From the NCBI RefSeq assembly GCF_018612875.1, contig NZ_JAGGRI010000010.1, positions 27,394 to 91,393 on the forward strand: a DNA stretch of 64,000 nt. Reading direction: 5' to 3'. This stretch comes from Lysobacter sp. ISL-50. Its GTDB lineage: Bacteria; Pseudomonadota; Gammaproteobacteria; Xanthomonadales; Xanthomonadaceae. This document shows, in pieces, positions 48,713-59,715 of this stretch. The translations under genes and the position numbers were made by a program. Numbering within the stretch: the stretch's first letter is position 1; each line of letters opens with the position of its first letter. The notes beneath the pieces are model-generated. The model did no database searches and was not told the origin of the DNA. It saw nothing but the letters and a program-made list of their open reading frames with translations.

Positions 48713-50710
48713 TCAATCCCGCAGGTAATCCACCACCCGCTGCGCCAGCGCCTGCGCGTCTTCTTCCAGGGTGTCGAGCCGCAGTTCCGGCGACTCGGGC
48801 GCCTCGTACGGCGAATCGATGCCAGTGAAGTTCGGGATCTTGCCGGCGCGCGCTTTCGCGTACAGGCCCTTGACGTCGCGCCGCTCGGCCTCGCCCAGCG
48901 GCGTGTCGACGAACACTTCCACGAACTCGCCGTCGCCGAACAACTCGCGCGCCAGCCGGCGCTCGGCGCGGAACGGCGAAATGAAGCTGACCAGCACGAT
49001 CAGGCCGGCGTCGGTCATCAACTTGGCGACTTCGGCGACGCGGCGGATGTTCTCGACCCGGTCGGCGTCGGTAAAGCCCAAGTCCTTGTTGAGCCCGTGG
49101 CGCACGTTGTCGCCGTCGAGAATGAAGGTGTGGTGGCCCAGCGCGTGCAACTGCTTGTCCACCAGGTTGGCGATGGTCGATTTGCCCGAACCCGACAGAC
49201 CGGTGAACCACACGCAGCGCGGCGTCTGTTGCTTGCTGCGCGAGCGCGCGGCCTTGTCGACATCGACCGGCTGCCAGTGGATGTTCTCCGCGCGGCGCAG
49301 GGCGAAATCGAGCGTGCCGGCGGCGACGGTGGCGTTGGTCTGGCGGTCGATCAACACGAAACCGCCGAGATCGCGATTGTCGCGATAAGCCTCGAACGCG
49401 ATCGGCTGATCCAGGCTGAGATTGCAGTACGCGACTTCGTTGAGTTCCAACTGCCGCGCCGCCAGCTGCGCCTGGGTGTTGACGTCGATCTTGTGCTTGA
49501 TCTCGGTGATGCTGACCGCGACGGTGCGGGCGCCGATCTTCAGCCAGTACGAACGGCTCGGCAGCAAGGGCTTGGCGTCCATCCACAGCAGATGCGCGGC
49601 GAACTGATCGGCCACCTGCGCCGGTTGCGCCGCGCTGGCGATCACGTCGCCGCGGCTGATATCGAGTTCGTCCGCGAGCGTCAGCGTGACCGCCTGCCCG
49701 GCGAAGGCCTGGGCCAGATCGCCGTCGGCGGTGACGATGCGCTGCACGCGCGAGCGGCGCCCCGACGGCAACGCGACGATGTCGTCGCCCGGCCGCACGG
49801 AGCCGGCGGTGATGGTGCCGGCGAAGCCGCGGAAATCCTGGTGCGGGCGATTGACCCATTGCACCGGCAGGCGCAGGCCGATCTCGGCCGCGCGGCGCGA
49901 GACATCGACCGTTTCCAGGTGTTCGAGCACGCTCGGTCCGGTGTACCAGGGCGTGGCCGCGGACGCGGCGGTGAGATTGTCGCCGTTGAGCGCCGACAGC
50001 GGCACCGCCTGCACGTCCTCGATGCCGAGCTTGGCCGCGAGCTCGCGGTATTCGCCGACGATGCGGTCGAACACGTCCTGATCGAAGCCGACCAGATCCA
50101 TCTTATTCACCGCCAGCAGCACGTGGCGGATGCCCAGCAGCGAGACGATGTAGCTGTGGCGGCGCGTCTGCGTCAGCAGGCCCTTGCGCGCATCGACCAG
50201 CACCACGGCCAGATCGGCGGTGGACGCGCCGGTGGCCATGTTGCGGGTGTACTGCTCGTGCCCCGGGCAGTCGGCGACGATGAACTTGCGCTGGTCGGTG
50301 CCGAAATAACGGTAGGCGACATCGATGGTGATGCCCTGCTCGCGCTCGGCGGCGAGGCCATCGACCAGCAAGGCGTAATCGACCTCGCCGTTGCGGGTGC
50401 CGTGACGGCGACTGTCGGCGTCGAGCGCGGCCAGCTGGTCTTCGAACAGGCGCTGGGTGTCGTGCAGCAGGCGGCCGATCAGCGTGCTTTTGCCGTCGTC
50501 CACGCTGCCGCAGGTGATGAAGCGCAGCAGGCTCTTGCGTTCGTGCTGTTGCAGGTAGGCGGCGATGGCGTCGCCGGCGGCATTGGGGATTCGCGATTCG
50601 GGATTGGCGAACGCCAACACGCTCGCCTCCGCCTTGTCCGTCGAACCCTCGGCCGCCACGCCGCGCGCTTGCGCGAATTCCGAATCGCGAATGTCCAGTC
50701 CCGGCTTCAT
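48713..50710 (-). CDS. cysNC: Bifunctional sulfate adenylyltransferase GTPase subunit / APS kinase CysN-CysC
   Basis: A 665-residue fusion. The CysN GTPase has P-loop GSVDDGKS at 68-75, DCPGHEQY and NKMD, then two beta domains. The CysC kinase part starts near 470 with [11 protein letters not shown] and has the DGDNVRHGL motif. CysN drives sulfate activation with CysD; CysC phosphorylates APS to PAPS. The ATG shares one base with the cysD stop. The first ~47 residues are odd: NPESRIPN and IRDSEF are encoded by GATTCGC/GAATTCC repeats related to the dispersed family, and they are not part of the usual domain. Confidence 0.95.
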   Translation of the reverse strand: MKPGLDIRDSEFAQARGVAAEGSTDKAEASVLAFANPESRIPNAAGDAIAAYLQQHERKSLLRFITCGSVDDGKSTLIGRLLHDTQRLFEDQLAALDADSRRHGTRNGEVDYALLVDGLAAEREQGITIDVAYRYFGTDQRKFIVADCPGHEQYTRNMATGASTADLAVVLVDARKGLLTQTRRHSYIVSLLGIRHVLLAVNKMDLVGFDQDVFDRIVGEYRELAAKLGIEDVQAVPLSALNGDNLTAASAATPWYTGPSVLEHLETVDVSRRAAEIGLRLPVQWVNRPHQDFRGFAGTITAGSVRPGDDIVALPSGRRSRVQRIVTADGDLAQAFAGQAVTLTLADELDISRGDVIASAAQPAQVADQFAAHLLWMDAKPLLPSRSYWLKIGARTVAVSITEIKHKIDVNTQAQLAARQLELNEVAYCNLSLDQPIAFEAYRDNRDLGGFVLIDRQTNATVAAGTLDFALRRAENIHWQPVDVDKAARSRSKQQTPRCVWFTGLSGSGKSTIANLVDKQLHALGHHTFILDGDNVRHGLNKDLGFTDADRVENIRRVAEVAKLMTDAGLIVLVSFISPFRAERRLARELFGDGEFVEVFVDTPLGEAERRDVKGLYAKARAGKIPNFTGIDSPYEAPESPELRLDTLEEDAQALAQRVVDYLRD

Positions 50711-51696
50711 CAGAAATACCCTTCCTGCTTCTTGCGCTCCATCGAGGCGGACGGATCGTGATCGATCATCCGGCCCTGGCGTTCGGAGGTGGTGGCGGTC
50801 AGCATCTCGGCGATGATTTTTTCCAGCGTGTCGGCTTCGGATTCGATCGCGCCGGTCAGCGGATAGCAGCCCAGCGTGCGGAAACGCACCTTGCGCGTCT
50901 GCGGCGTTTCGCCGTCGCGCAGCGGCAGGCGTTCGTCATCGACCAGGATCAGGCTGCCCTCGCGCTCCACCACCGGGCGCGGCGCGGCGAAATACAGCGA
51001 CGGCACCGGAATGCGTTCGCGGTAGATGTACAGCCACACATCCAGCTCGGTCCAGTTGGAGATGGGAAACACGCGCACGCTTTCGCCGCTGTGGATGCGG
51101 GTGTTGTACAGATTCCACAGCTCCGGGCGCTGATTCTTCGGGTCCCAGCGGTGCTGCGGATTGCGGAACGAGAAGATGCGCTCCTTGGCCCGCGATTTTT
51201 CTTCGTCGCGGCGGGCGCCGCCGATGGCGGCGTCGAACTTGTTCCAGTCCAGCGCCTGCTTGAGGCCCTGGGTCTTCATCACGTCGGTATGCACGGCCGC
51301 GCCGTGACTGACCGGGCCGATGCCCTGGGCCAGACCGTCGGGATTGATGTGCACGCGCAAGTCCACGCCGGTTTCGCGCGCGCGCTGGTCGCGGAAGGAA
51401 ATCATTTCGCCGAACTTCCAGCCGGTGTCCACGTGTAGCAGCGGAATCGGCGGACGCGCCGGATAGAAGGCCTTGAGCAGCAGATGCAGCAGCACCGAGC
51501 TGTCCTTGCCGACCGAGTACAGCATCACCGGATTGCGGAACTCGGCGGCGACCTCGCGCAGGATGTGGATGCTCTCGGCTTCGAGCTTGTCCAGATGACT
51601 CAGCGCGTGCGGCGCCAGTCGCGCTTCGCCATGGGCTGGCGCTTGCGCGGCGGCGGAGGGGTCGAACAGGACACTCAGATCGGGTGACGCACTCAT
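50710..51696 (-). CDS. cysD: Sulfate adenylyltransferase small subunit CysD
   Basis: A 328-residue PP-loop enzyme that with CysN makes APS from sulfate and ATP. The PP-loop is [13 protein letters not shown] near residues 60-72, with [15 protein letters not shown] and [12 protein letters not shown] downstream. The end RKKQEGYF is the family C-terminus. A longer open frame upstream is not credible; ATG 51696 is at the normal place. It is transcribed with cysNC. Confidence 0.95.
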   Translation of the reverse strand: MSASPDLSVLFDPSAAAQAPAHGEARLAPHALSHLDKLEAESIHILREVAAEFRNPVMLYSVGKDSSVLLHLLLKAFYPARPPIPLLHVDTGWKFGEMISFRDQRARETGVDLRVHINPDGLAQGIGPVSHGAAVHTDVMKTQGLKQALDWNKFDAAIGGARRDEEKSRAKERIFSFRNPQHRWDPKNQRPELWNLYNTRIHSGESVRVFPISNWTELDVWLYIYRERIPVPSLYFAAPRPVVEREGSLILVDDERLPLRDGETPQTRKVRFRTLGCYPLTGAIESEADTLEKIIAEMLTATTSERQGRMIDHDPSASMERKKQEGYF

Positions 51697-52095
51697 CTCA
51701 GGCGGACTCGTAAGCAAAGCCGCGTTCCAGGATCGGCCGGGCGACGCGGCGGCGCCCGGCCTGTAGCGGTGATTCCGGTTCCCGGGACGTCGTCGGGGAG
51801 TGCCCGCCGCGCCCATCGAACCAACCGAAGTAACAAAACACAAGGTCCACGCCACCCTCCGAAGCCCGGCTCCACCACCCACCGGTCCCCCGAACAGCGC
51901 ACCAGACCCCGTCCGCGGCCATCCCGGAACCGGGCCCAAACCCGACCGGAGCGACCGCTTCGACACGGCCCATTAGAAATCCCCCCGGATTCCGGGAGAA
52001 ATGAGCGCAGGTCATGAACGCATAACCGAGCATCCTTTCCGGACGGGGGTTTCAGGCTCGTAGCCTGCAGTCTCCCAAGCCAGACGCCGACCGCC

Positions 52096-53946
52096 GTGCC
52101 CGCCGCCGCCACCACGATCGCCCCCGCTGTGCTCGCCACTCCGCTGCCCGCGGACCGGCTCGATTCGCTCGCCCGTCTCACCGACGGCCTGGACAGCAAC
52201 AGCCTGTGGTGGCTGTCCGGTTACGCCGCCGGGCTGGCCCGCTCCGGCGCCGGCACACTCGCCACCGCGGTCGCGGCGGCCTTGCCGGACGCCAGGAGCA
52301 GCGAGCGCCTGACCATCGTCTACGGCAGCCAGACCGGCAACGCCAAGCGATTGGCCGAGCAGCTCGCCGGCCAGGCCGAAGCCGCCGGACTGGGCGTGCG
52401 CCTGGTCCGCGCCGACGCCTACCCGACCCGCGAACTCAAGAGCGAGCGCCTGCTCTACATCGTCATCAGCACCCAGGGCGACGGCGATCCGCCGGACGAC
52501 GCGCGCGGCCTGGTCGAATTCCTTGCCGGCAAGCGCGCGCCCGAGCTCAAGAACCTGAGCTACGCCGTGCTGGGCCTGGGCGATTCCAGCTATCCGCAGT
52601 TCTGCGCGATCGGCAGCAAGCTCGACACGCGCCTGGCCGAACTGGGCGCCACGCGTTTGTTCGCGCGCGGCGAAGCCGATCTGGATTTCGAAACCGTCTC
52701 CACGCCGTGGCTGCAGCAGGCGCTGACCCAGGCGAAGGAAACCCTGAAGCCAGCCGCCGCGCATCTGGCCACGGTCACGCCGCTGCGTCCGCTGCCGGCG
52801 GCGCCGGCGTTCCATCGCGACGCGCCGTTCGCGGCCGAGCTGATCGCCAACCGCCGCCTGATCGCGCGCGGCACCAGTGCGCGCGGCGCGTACAGCGCCG
52901 ACAAGGACATCCGCCATATCGAACTGTCGCTGGAGGGCTCGGGCCTGCATTACCAGCCCGGCGACGCGCTCGGCCTGTGGCCGCGCAATCCGCCCGAGCT
53001 GGTGCAGGCGGTGCTGGAAACGCTCGAACTCGACGGCGACGCCTCGGTCAGCCACGGCGGCCATAACCTGCCGCTGCGGCAATGGCTGGGCGAAAAGCGC
53101 GAACTGACCAAGCTGGCGCGGCCGTTCATCGCCAGCCACGCCGCGCATGCGCGCAGCGACGAGCTCAACCGCCTGCTCGCGCCCGACAATGCCGCGCAGC
53201 TGGCCGAGCTGCTGTCGCGCACGCAGGTGATCGACCTGCTGCAGCGCTACGACGGCGAGTGGTCGGCCGAGGATCTGGTCGCCGCGCTGCGTCCGCTGAC
53301 GCCGCGGCTGTATTCGATCGCCTCCAGCCAGAAGGCCGTCGGCGAAGAAGCGCACCTCACCGTCGCCCATCTGGAATACGAAAGCGAACACGGCCCGCGC
53401 TGGGGCGCGGCCTCGCATCTGCTGGCCGCGGCCGAGGAAGGCGAGCGCCTGCCGGTGTTCATCGAACACAACGAGCGCTTCCGCCTGCCCGCCGACGCCA
53501 GCCGCGACATCGTCATGATCGGCCCGGGCACCGGCGTGGCGCCGTTCCGCGGCTTCGTCCAGGACCGCGCCGCCGACAGCGCCGGCGGCCGCAACTGGCT
53601 GCTGTTCGGCAATCCGCATTTCCGCACCGATTTCCTCTACCAGACCGAATGGCAGGCGGCGCTGAAGTCGGGCCAGTTGCATCGGCTCGATCTCGCCTTC
53701 TCGCGCGATCAGGCGCAGAAGGTCTACGTGCAGCACCGCCTGCGCGAACACGGCCGCGACCTGTACGACTGGCTGCAGGGCGGCGCGCACCTGTACGTGT
53801 GCGGCGACGCCACCCGCATGGCCCGCGACGTGCACGCCGCGTTGCTGGCGGTCATCGCCGAGCACGGCGGCAAGAACGCGGAAGCCGCCGAAGAGTATCT
53901 GAACGAGTTGCAGCAACAGGGCCGTTACGCCCGGGACGTTTATTGA
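52096..53946 (+). CDS. cysJ: NADPH-sulfite reductase flavoprotein subunit CysJ
   Basis: A 616-residue flavoprotein. The flavodoxin domain is VYGSQTGNAKRLAEQLA near 75-91, the FAD motif RLYSIASSQ, NADPH site IGPGTGVAPFRGF and the end YARDVY. It passes electrons from NADPH through FAD and FMN to CysI. Start is GTG at 52096; another in-frame GTG at 52129 is possible and neither has a clear ribosome-binding site. The 51697-52095 gap before it also contains the divergent cysD promoter; no specific site could be recognised. Confidence 0.93.
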   Translation: MPAAATTIAPAVLATPLPADRLDSLARLTDGLDSNSLWWLSGYAAGLARSGAGTLATAVAAALPDARSSERLTIVYGSQTGNAKRLAEQLAGQAEAAGLGVRLVRADAYPTRELKSERLLYIVISTQGDGDPPDDARGLVEFLAGKRAPELKNLSYAVLGLGDSSYPQFCAIGSKLDTRLAELGATRLFARGEADLDFETVSTPWLQQALTQAKETLKPAAAHLATVTPLRPLPAAPAFHRDAPFAAELIANRRLIARGTSARGAYSADKDIRHIELSLEGSGLHYQPGDALGLWPRNPPELVQAVLETLELDGDASVSHGGHNLPLRQWLGEKRELTKLARPFIASHAAHARSDELNRLLAPDNAAQLAELLSRTQVIDLLQRYDGEWSAEDLVAALRPLTPRLYSIASSQKAVGEEAHLTVAHLEYESEHGPRWGAASHLLAAAEEGERLPVFIEHNERFRLPADASRDIVMIGPGTGVAPFRGFVQDRAADSAGGRNWLLFGNPHFRTDFLYQTEWQAALKSGQLHRLDLAFSRDQAQKVYVQHRLREHGRDLYDWLQGGAHLYVCGDATRMARDVHAALLAVIAEHGGKNAEAAEEYLNELQQQGRYARDVY

Positions 53947-54194
53947 TGTACGCGCAGCGCCTGTATTTCCTCGAACGCCATTTCATCGAATCGGGCCGCG
54001 CGTCGCAGGTCGCCGCGTTGCCGTTGATGTCTACTGACCGCCACGCAGTGCAAGTTGCCCCGGCAGTCCGGATGGAACGCGGACGAGTCTCCGCCGCCGC
54101 GATCGAGCGCGTCGCCAAGAGCACGCCGTCGCGAGCGGGCCGCGTTCTGTTCGGGCTGCATCCGCTGCGTTCGCGCGCCGGAGCATCGGCATGA
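53946..54194 (+). CDS. Small unknown protein between cysJ and cysI
   Basis: An 82-residue open frame ([18 protein letters not shown]...) whose ATG shares one base with the cysJ stop (TGATG) and whose stop overlaps the cysI ATG (ATGA). It has no signal peptide and is basic (many Arg) without a recognised motif. The perfect coupling at both ends favours a real gene; lack of any known family and of a visible domain is against it. Confidence 0.4.
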   Translation: MYAQRLYFLERHFIESGRASQVAALPLMSTDRHAVQVAPAVRMERGRVSAAAIERVAKSTPSRAGRVLFGLHPLRSRAGASA

Positions 54195-55930
54195 GCGCGC
54201 ATTCGGTCGAAGACATCAAACAGTCCAGCGCGCGTCTGCGCGGCACCTTGCTGGAAAGTCTGGCCAATCCGGTCACCGGCGCGCTGAACGACGACGACCA
54301 GACCCTGATCAAGTACCACGGCAGCTATCAGCAGGACGATCGCGACGTGCGCGAGGAGCGCCGCCAGGCGCTGCTGGAGCCGGCCTACAGCTTCATGATC
54401 CGCACCCGCACGCCCGGCGGCGTGGTTTCGCCCGAGCAGTGGCTCAAGCTCGACGGCATCGCCACCCGCTACGCCGAGCGCGGCCTGCGCGTCACCACCC
54501 GCCAGGCCTTCCAGTTCCATGGCGTGATCAAGACAGAACTCAAGCCGACCATGCAGGCGATCAACGCCACGCTGATCGATACCCTGGCCGCCTGCGGCGA
54601 CGTCAACCGCAACGTCGCGGTCGCCGCCAATCCGCAACTGTCGGCCTCGCACGCGGCGGTGTTCGCCCAGGCCGCGGCGCTGTCGGAGCATCTGCTGCCC
54701 AACACCCGCGCCTATTACGAAATCTGGCTGGACGAAGAACGCATCGCCGGCAGCGGCAGCGAGGACGAGCCGATCTACGGCAAGGCCTACCTGCCGCGCA
54801 AGTTCAAGATCGGATTCGCGATTCCGCCGTACAACGATGTCGATGTGTTCGCGCAGGACCTGGGCTACATCGCGATCATCGAAGACGGCGAACTGCTCGG
54901 CTACAACGTCACCGTCGGCGGCGGCATGGGCGCGACCCACGGCGATGCCGAAACCTATCCGCGCGTGGCCGACGTGATCGGCTTCGTCGCGCCGGATCGG
55001 GTGATCGCGGTCGGCGAAGCGGTGGTGACCGCGCAGCGCGATTTCGGCAATCGCGAAGTGCGCAAGCGCGCGCGCCTCAAGTACACCATCGACGATCGCG
55101 GCCTGGACTGGTTCAAATCGGAAGTCGAACGCCGCGCCGGATTCTCTCTCCAGCCGGCGCGACCGTTCGCCTTCCGCCATAACGGCGACCGCTTCGGCTG
55201 GGTCGAAGGCGACGACGGCCGCGCGCACCTGACCTTGCGCATTCCGGCCGGGCGCATCGTCGACGGCGCGCTCGACGGCCTGGGCGCGGCGGTCACTCAT
55301 CTGAGCGGCCTGCGCGAAATCGCGCAACTGCTCAGCGGCTGCAACGGCGCCGAATTCCGCATGACGCCGAATCAGAATCTGGTGATCGCCGGCGTGCCCG
55401 CGGACCTGCGCGCGCAAGTCGATGCGCTGGTCGCCCGGCATGGCCTGGACGGCTATATCCAGGCCAGCCCGGTGCGCCGCAATGCCCTGGCCTGCGTGGC
55501 ACTGCCGACCTGCGGCCTGGCGATGGCCGAAGCCGAACGTTATCTGCCCGATTTCGTCGGCGAAGTCGAAAAACTGCTGGCGCGCCACGCGATTGCCGAT
55601 GCCGCGATCAACCTGCGCATCAGCGGCTGCCCCAACGGTTGCTCGCGCCCGTACCTGGGCGAGATCGCCCTGGTCGGCAAGGCGCCCGGCCGTTACAACC
55701 TGATGCTGGGCGCCGATCATCGCGGCCAGCGCTTGAACACGCTGTACCGCGAGAACATCGCCGAACCGGAGATCCTCGCCGCGCTCGATCCCTTGTTCGC
55801 CGGTTACGCGAGCGAGCGCCTCGACGACGAAGGTTTCGGCGATTACCTGGTCCGCAGCGAAGTCGTATCCGTTCCCTATCCCACCCCCACCGGCATTCCG
55901 GTCGTTCTGGTTACCGAGGCCCACGCATGA
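54191..55930 (+). CDS. cysI: Sulfite reductase hemoprotein subunit CysI
   Basis: A 579-residue siroheme/[4Fe-4S] enzyme that reduces sulfite to sulfide. The cluster cysteines are in [13 protein letters not shown] and [15 protein letters not shown]; the substrate Arg/Lys segments [23 protein letters not shown] and [11 protein letters not shown] are present. Length fits the family (570-580). It is the third gene of the cysJ operon and overlaps cysH as ATGA. Confidence 0.96.
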   Translation: MSAHSVEDIKQSSARLRGTLLESLANPVTGALNDDDQTLIKYHGSYQQDDRDVREERRQALLEPAYSFMIRTRTPGGVVSPEQWLKLDGIATRYAERGLRVTTRQAFQFHGVIKTELKPTMQAINATLIDTLAACGDVNRNVAVAANPQLSASHAAVFAQAAALSEHLLPNTRAYYEIWLDEERIAGSGSEDEPIYGKAYLPRKFKIGFAIPPYNDVDVFAQDLGYIAIIEDGELLGYNVTVGGGMGATHGDAETYPRVADVIGFVAPDRVIAVGEAVVTAQRDFGNREVRKRARLKYTIDDRGLDWFKSEVERRAGFSLQPARPFAFRHNGDRFGWVEGDDGRAHLTLRIPAGRIVDGALDGLGAAVTHLSGLREIAQLLSGCNGAEFRMTPNQNLVIAGVPADLRAQVDALVARHGLDGYIQASPVRRNALACVALPTCGLAMAEAERYLPDFVGEVEKLLARHAIADAAINLRISGCPNGCSRPYLGEIALVGKAPGRYNLMLGADHRGQRLNTLYRENIAEPEILAALDPLFAGYASERLDDEGFGDYLVRSEVVSVPYPTPTGIPVVLVTEAHA

Positions 55931-56679
55931 GCGCACCCACCGACCCTGTCACCGCCGCCGAATCTCCGCGCGCGCTGGCGCAACTCAACGCCTGGCTGGG
56001 CACCCAGTCGGCCGAACAGCGCGTCGCCTGGGCGCTGGAAAACACCGCGGGCGAACACGCGCTGTCGTCGAGCTTCGGCGCGCAGTCGGCGGTGTCGCTG
56101 CACATGGTGACCGCGCAGGCGCCGAAGATTCCCGTGATCGTGGTCGATACCGGTTATCTGTTCCCCGAGACCTATCGCTTCATCGACGAACTCGGCGAGC
56201 GCCTCGACCTCAATCTGAAGGTGTATCGCCCGCAGATGGGCGTGGCCTGGATGGAAGCGCGGTTCGGCCGTTTGTGGGAACAGGGCGTGGAAGGCATCGA
56301 GCGCTATAACCGCCTGCGCAAGGTCGAGCCGATGCAGCGCGCCTTGAACGAACTGGGCGTGCGCACCTGGATCGCCGGCCTGCGTCGCAGCCAGTCGGGC
56401 AGCCGCGCCAACATCGATTTCGTGCAGTTGAAGGACGGCCGCTGGAAGCTGCATCCACTGGCGGATTGGACCGATCGCGATATCTGGCAGTACCTGCAGA
56501 CTCACGATCTGCCTTACCACCCGTTGTGGCACGACGGTTATGTGTCGATCGGCGACGTCCACACCACGCGGCGGCTGGAACCGGGCATGCGCGAAGAGGA
56601 CACGCGCTTTTTCGGGCTCAAGCGCGAATGCGGGCTGCACTTCGATAGTGAGCCGGTGACGGAAGATAAGGCGGCTTGA
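55927..56679 (+). CDS. cysH: Phosphoadenylylsulfate (PAPS) reductase CysH
   Basis: A 250-residue PAPS reductase. PP-loop-like [12 protein letters not shown] near 47-58, [10 protein letters not shown], the [11 protein letters not shown] segment and the catalytic KRECGLH near the end are present. The two extra CC motifs of APS reductases are absent, so it uses PAPS and gives sulfite with thioredoxin. That matches the APS kinase domain in cysNC. Confidence 0.95.
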   Translation: MSAPTDPVTAAESPRALAQLNAWLGTQSAEQRVAWALENTAGEHALSSSFGAQSAVSLHMVTAQAPKIPVIVVDTGYLFPETYRFIDELGERLDLNLKVYRPQMGVAWMEARFGRLWEQGVEGIERYNRLRKVEPMQRALNELGVRTWIAGLRRSQSGSRANIDFVQLKDGRWKLHPLADWTDRDIWQYLQTHDLPYHPLWHDGYVSIGDVHTTRRLEPGMREEDTRFFGLKRECGLHFDSEPVTEDKAA

Positions 56680-56706
56680 TCGTTGTGGGGGGCGTTGCTG
56701 GGCTTA

Positions 56707-56887
56707 AGAGCGAATCCCCCTCGATCCCCCTTTTTCAAAGGGGGAAGTTCGGTAGGCGGGGTCGTGGCTACGGCAGCCATCGCGGTTCGGTGCACCAAAC
56801 CACGAAGCGATAATCCCCAAGCCCCACCAACTCAACCGAAGAGTTCCCCCCTTTGAAAAAGGGGGGCCAGGGGGGATTCGCTTTGCT
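56707..56887. repeat. Inverted pair of 'gcgaatccccc' repeats
   Basis: GAGCGAATCCCCC with CCCCCTTTTTCAAAGGGGG (56707-56745) faces CCCCCCTTTGAAAAAGGGGGG with GGGGGATTCGCTTTG (56846-56886). The arms are about 100 bases apart, and each also folds on its own. It lies between the convergent cysH and LysR genes and could end transcription of both. Confidence 0.8.
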
Positions 56888-56910
56888 TAGCTTTTACCGT
56901 CCAACCAACC

Positions 56911-57894
56911 TCAAGAACTGATCGGCTGCGTCAACTCAACCCAAGTAGGCGCCTTAGGCCACTGCGGTTCCAGATTGCCTTCCAGCACCCGGCGCAGATC
57001 GCGCCGGTCGATCTGCGGCGCCAGACCGTGCAGCAGCTCCAGCGCGTAATCGCGCAACACCCGCGCACGCGGGATCACCGCCCAGGTGATGCACTCGGGA
57101 AACGCGTCCGGCGCGACCAGCGCCTTGAGATCCTCATCGCGCGAGGTCACCGCCATTTCCGCCAGCACGCCCACGCCGAGACCGGCGCGCACGTAGGTCT
57201 TGATCAGGTCCGCATCGCGCGCGGTCATCGCCAGTTGCGGCTCGTGGCCGCCGGCGCTGAAGGCGCGGCGCAACGACGATTCCGGCCGCGTCGAAGATTC
57301 GTAACTGATCAAGGGCTGCGCCGCCAGCTCGGCCAGCGTCGGCGCGCGATCGAGCTTGGCCAGCGCATGCGCGCGCGGCACCAGCACCACCCGGCGCCAA
57401 CGGAACAGCGGCACCGCCAGCCCGCCTTCGGGCGGCCCGCCGGCGGTGCTGATCACCGCCAGATCGGCGTTGCCGTGCGACAGATGCGACAGCACCTCGC
57501 CGTCGGCCGCCGCCTGCAGATGCACGCTGACCTGGGGGAAGTCGCGCTTGACCTGGGCGATGATCGGCGGCAACACGTAGCGCGCCTGCGTGTGCGTGGT
57601 TGACAGCACCAGGCGCCCGGCGTGCTGGCCGCGTTCGTTGGCGGCGTAGGCGCGGATGTTGCCGGCTTCTTCGAGAATGCGGCGCGCGTGTTCGAGCACG
57701 CGCTCGCCGGCCGGCGCGATCGCTTCCAGGCTGCGGCCCTTGCGCACGAACAACAAAAAGCCCAACTCGTCCTCCAGCTGCTTGAGCTGCTTGGACAAAC
57801 CGGGCTGGGTGGCGTGAACGCGTTCGGCGGCGAGAGTGATGTTGAGGCCGGAATCGGCGATGGCGACCAGATAGCGCAGCTGGGTCAGGGTCAT
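56911..57894 (-). CDS. cysB: LysR family regulator, CysB-like
   Basis: A 327-residue LysR regulator. The helix-turn-helix is in LNITLAAERVHATQPGLSKQL at about 16-36; the CysB group ends with a long effector domain containing TTHTQARYVLPP, a known sulfate/O-acetylserine binding stretch in CysB/Cbl. ATG 57894 was chosen as it gives the standard N-terminus MTLTQLRYLVAIADS. Placed between cysJIH and cysG-cysK, it very likely activates these genes when cysteine is low. Confidence 0.85.
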   Translation of the reverse strand: MTLTQLRYLVAIADSGLNITLAAERVHATQPGLSKQLKQLEDELGFLLFVRKGRSLEAIAPAGERVLEHARRILEEAGNIRAYAANERGQHAGRLVLSTTHTQARYVLPPIIAQVKRDFPQVSVHLQAAADGEVLSHLSHGNADLAVISTAGGPPEGGLAVPLFRWRRVVLVPRAHALAKLDRAPTLAELAAQPLISYESSTRPESSLRRAFSAGGHEPQLAMTARDADLIKTYVRAGLGVGVLAEMAVTSRDEDLKALVAPDAFPECITWAVIPRARVLRDYALELLHGLAPQIDRRDLRRVLEGNLEPQWPKAPTWVELTQPISS

Positions 57895-58042
57895 GGCGAA
57901 GCGATCCAGAATAAGAGACGGGGCGGAACGGAAGCGGGCACGGCGAGTCGGCGCGAGCGACAACACCCTGCGGCCGCGGGTTTGCGGTCGTTGCGGCGGT
58001 CGAATCGCGTCCCGGACATTCGCTGGCACTCCGTGTCCACTT

Positions 58043-58078
58043 ATTTATCGCTCTATTCGGATAAAGGGATTTATAGGC
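58043..58078. promoter_or_regulatory. Candidate LysR (CysB-like) site upstream of the regulator and cysG
   Basis: In the GC-rich gap 57895-58229 an AT-rich patch reads TTTATCG then, ten bases on, GGATAAA: arms TTTATC/GATAAA with the T-N11-A-like layout of LysR operators, followed by GGGATTTATAGG. It lies 150 bases before the LysR ATG and about 165 bases before cysG. Confidence 0.4.
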
Positions 58079-58229
58079 TAGCCGGCGTATGGCGGCCTTG
58101 TCCAGTATCCGTGCCGCAACGCTGCGGCTCATTACGTGACGGCATGTGCAAAGGCTGCCCCGTCATTTCCGGTCGCCGACCGGCGGCCTTAGGGTCGCTC
58201 CATCGTCCCCGCATCGCCCCCTCGCCGCC

Positions 58230-59684
58230 ATGACCAGCCCCCTGTTTCCGCTGTTTGCCGACCTGCGCGGACGCACCGTGCTCGTGGTCGGCGGCGGAGC
58301 GGTGGCGCTGCGCAAGGCCGCGGCGTTGCTCGAAGCCGGCGCCCGGGTGCGCGTAGGCGCGCCGCAGTTGCTGCCGGCGCTGGCCGAATGGGCGGCGCAG
58401 GGACGTATCGAACACCTGCACGGACATTTCCAGCCCGAGTGGCTGGATCAGGCCTGGCTGGCGATCGCCGCCACCGACGACCGCGAGGTCAATCGCGCCG
58501 TCGCCGAGGCCGGCGAAGCGCGCCGGGTCTGGGTCAACGTCGTCGACGATCTGGAGGCTTCCAGCTTTCACGTCCCGGCGCGGGTAGAACGCGGCCCGGT
58601 GCAGATCGCCATCTCCAGCGGCGGCGGCGCGCCGATGCTGGCGCGGCATCTGCGCGAAACCCTGGAAACCCAGTTCGACGAATCGCTCGGCGAACTCGCG
58701 CGCCTGCTCAGCCGCGAACGCGCGCGCATCCGCCGGCACTATCCGGATATGGCGCTGCGCCGTCGTTTCTTCGATCGCGTGTTGTCCGGGCCGATTCCCT
58801 CGCTGTTGCGCGAAGGCCGCCTGGACGAAGCGCAGCGCGCGTTCGGCGTGGCTCTGATCGACGACAAGCCCGATGCGCCGCAGGCCGGTTCGGTGGCGCT
58901 GGTCGGCGCAGGTCCGGGCGATGCCGGCTTGATGACCTTGCGCGGTTTGCGCGTATTGAACGAAGCCGATGTGATCCTGCACGACCGGTTGGTCAGCGCC
59001 GATGTGCTGCGCCTGGCGCGCCGCGACGCCGAGTTGATCGAAGTCGGCAAGCAGGCCGGCAATCATCACACCACGCAGGATCGCATCCACGAGCTGATGC
59101 TCGAACACGCCCGCGCCGGCAAGCGCGTGGTGCGGCTCAAGGGCGGCGATCCGTTCGTGTTCGGTCGCGGCGGGGAAGAACTGGAAGTGCTGGCCGAGGC
59201 CGGCATCGCTTTCGAAGTCGTGCCCGGCATCACCGCCGCGCTGGCCTGCGCCGCCTACGCCGGCGTGCCGCTGACGCATCGCGATCATGCTCAATCGCTG
59301 CGGTTGGTCACCGCGCACCTGAAGGATTCGACCGATACGCTCGATTGGCAGGCGCTGGCGCAGGAAAAGCAGACGCTCGCGGTCTACATGGGCGTGTCCG
59401 GGCTGGACCTGCTGCGCGACAAACTCATTCAACACGGCCGCGCGGCGTCCACGCCGTTCGCGCTGATCGAAAACGGTTCGCGCCGCGAGCAACGCGTGGT
59501 CACCGGCACGCTGGCCGATCTGGCCGAACGCGCGCGCGGGCACCAAGTGCAATCGCCGGCCTTGCTGATCGTCGGCGAAGTCGCCGCGCTGGCGCAGCGC
59601 CTGCATTGGTTCGGCGACGCGCCGCTGACCGATTTCGCCGATGCGCCGATCTCCAGCGACACCGCGTTCGCCGCGGCCGCCTGA
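58230..59684 (+). CDS. cysG: Siroheme synthase CysG
   Basis: A 484-residue fusion. The first ~210 residues are precorrin-2 dehydrogenase/sirohydrochlorin ferrochelatase ([36 protein letters not shown]). The second part is uroporphyrinogen III methyltransferase ([52 protein letters not shown]). It makes siroheme for CysI. ATG 58230 is followed at once by the conserved [11 protein letters not shown]. Confidence 0.95.
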   Translation: MTSPLFPLFADLRGRTVLVVGGGAVALRKAAALLEAGARVRVGAPQLLPALAEWAAQGRIEHLHGHFQPEWLDQAWLAIAATDDREVNRAVAEAGEARRVWVNVVDDLEASSFHVPARVERGPVQIAISSGGGAPMLARHLRETLETQFDESLGELARLLSRERARIRRHYPDMALRRRFFDRVLSGPIPSLLREGRLDEAQRAFGVALIDDKPDAPQAGSVALVGAGPGDAGLMTLRGLRVLNEADVILHDRLVSADVLRLARRDAELIEVGKQAGNHHTTQDRIHELMLEHARAGKRVVRLKGGDPFVFGRGGEELEVLAEAGIAFEVVPGITAALACAAYAGVPLTHRDHAQSLRLVTAHLKDSTDTLDWQALAQEKQTLAVYMGVSGLDLLRDKLIQHGRAASTPFALIENGSRREQRVVTGTLADLAERARGHQVQSPALLIVGEVAALAQRLHWFGDAPLTDFADAPISSDTAFAAAA

Positions 59685-59715
59685 CCCCTCACACCCACGC
59701 CACGGGAGAGCTTCC

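Noticed and set aside
48713..53946. Possible riboswitch in the cysD-cysJ divergent gap (51697-52095)
   Set aside because: No SAM or other known aptamer pattern could be recognised; only an ordinary GC-rich leader.
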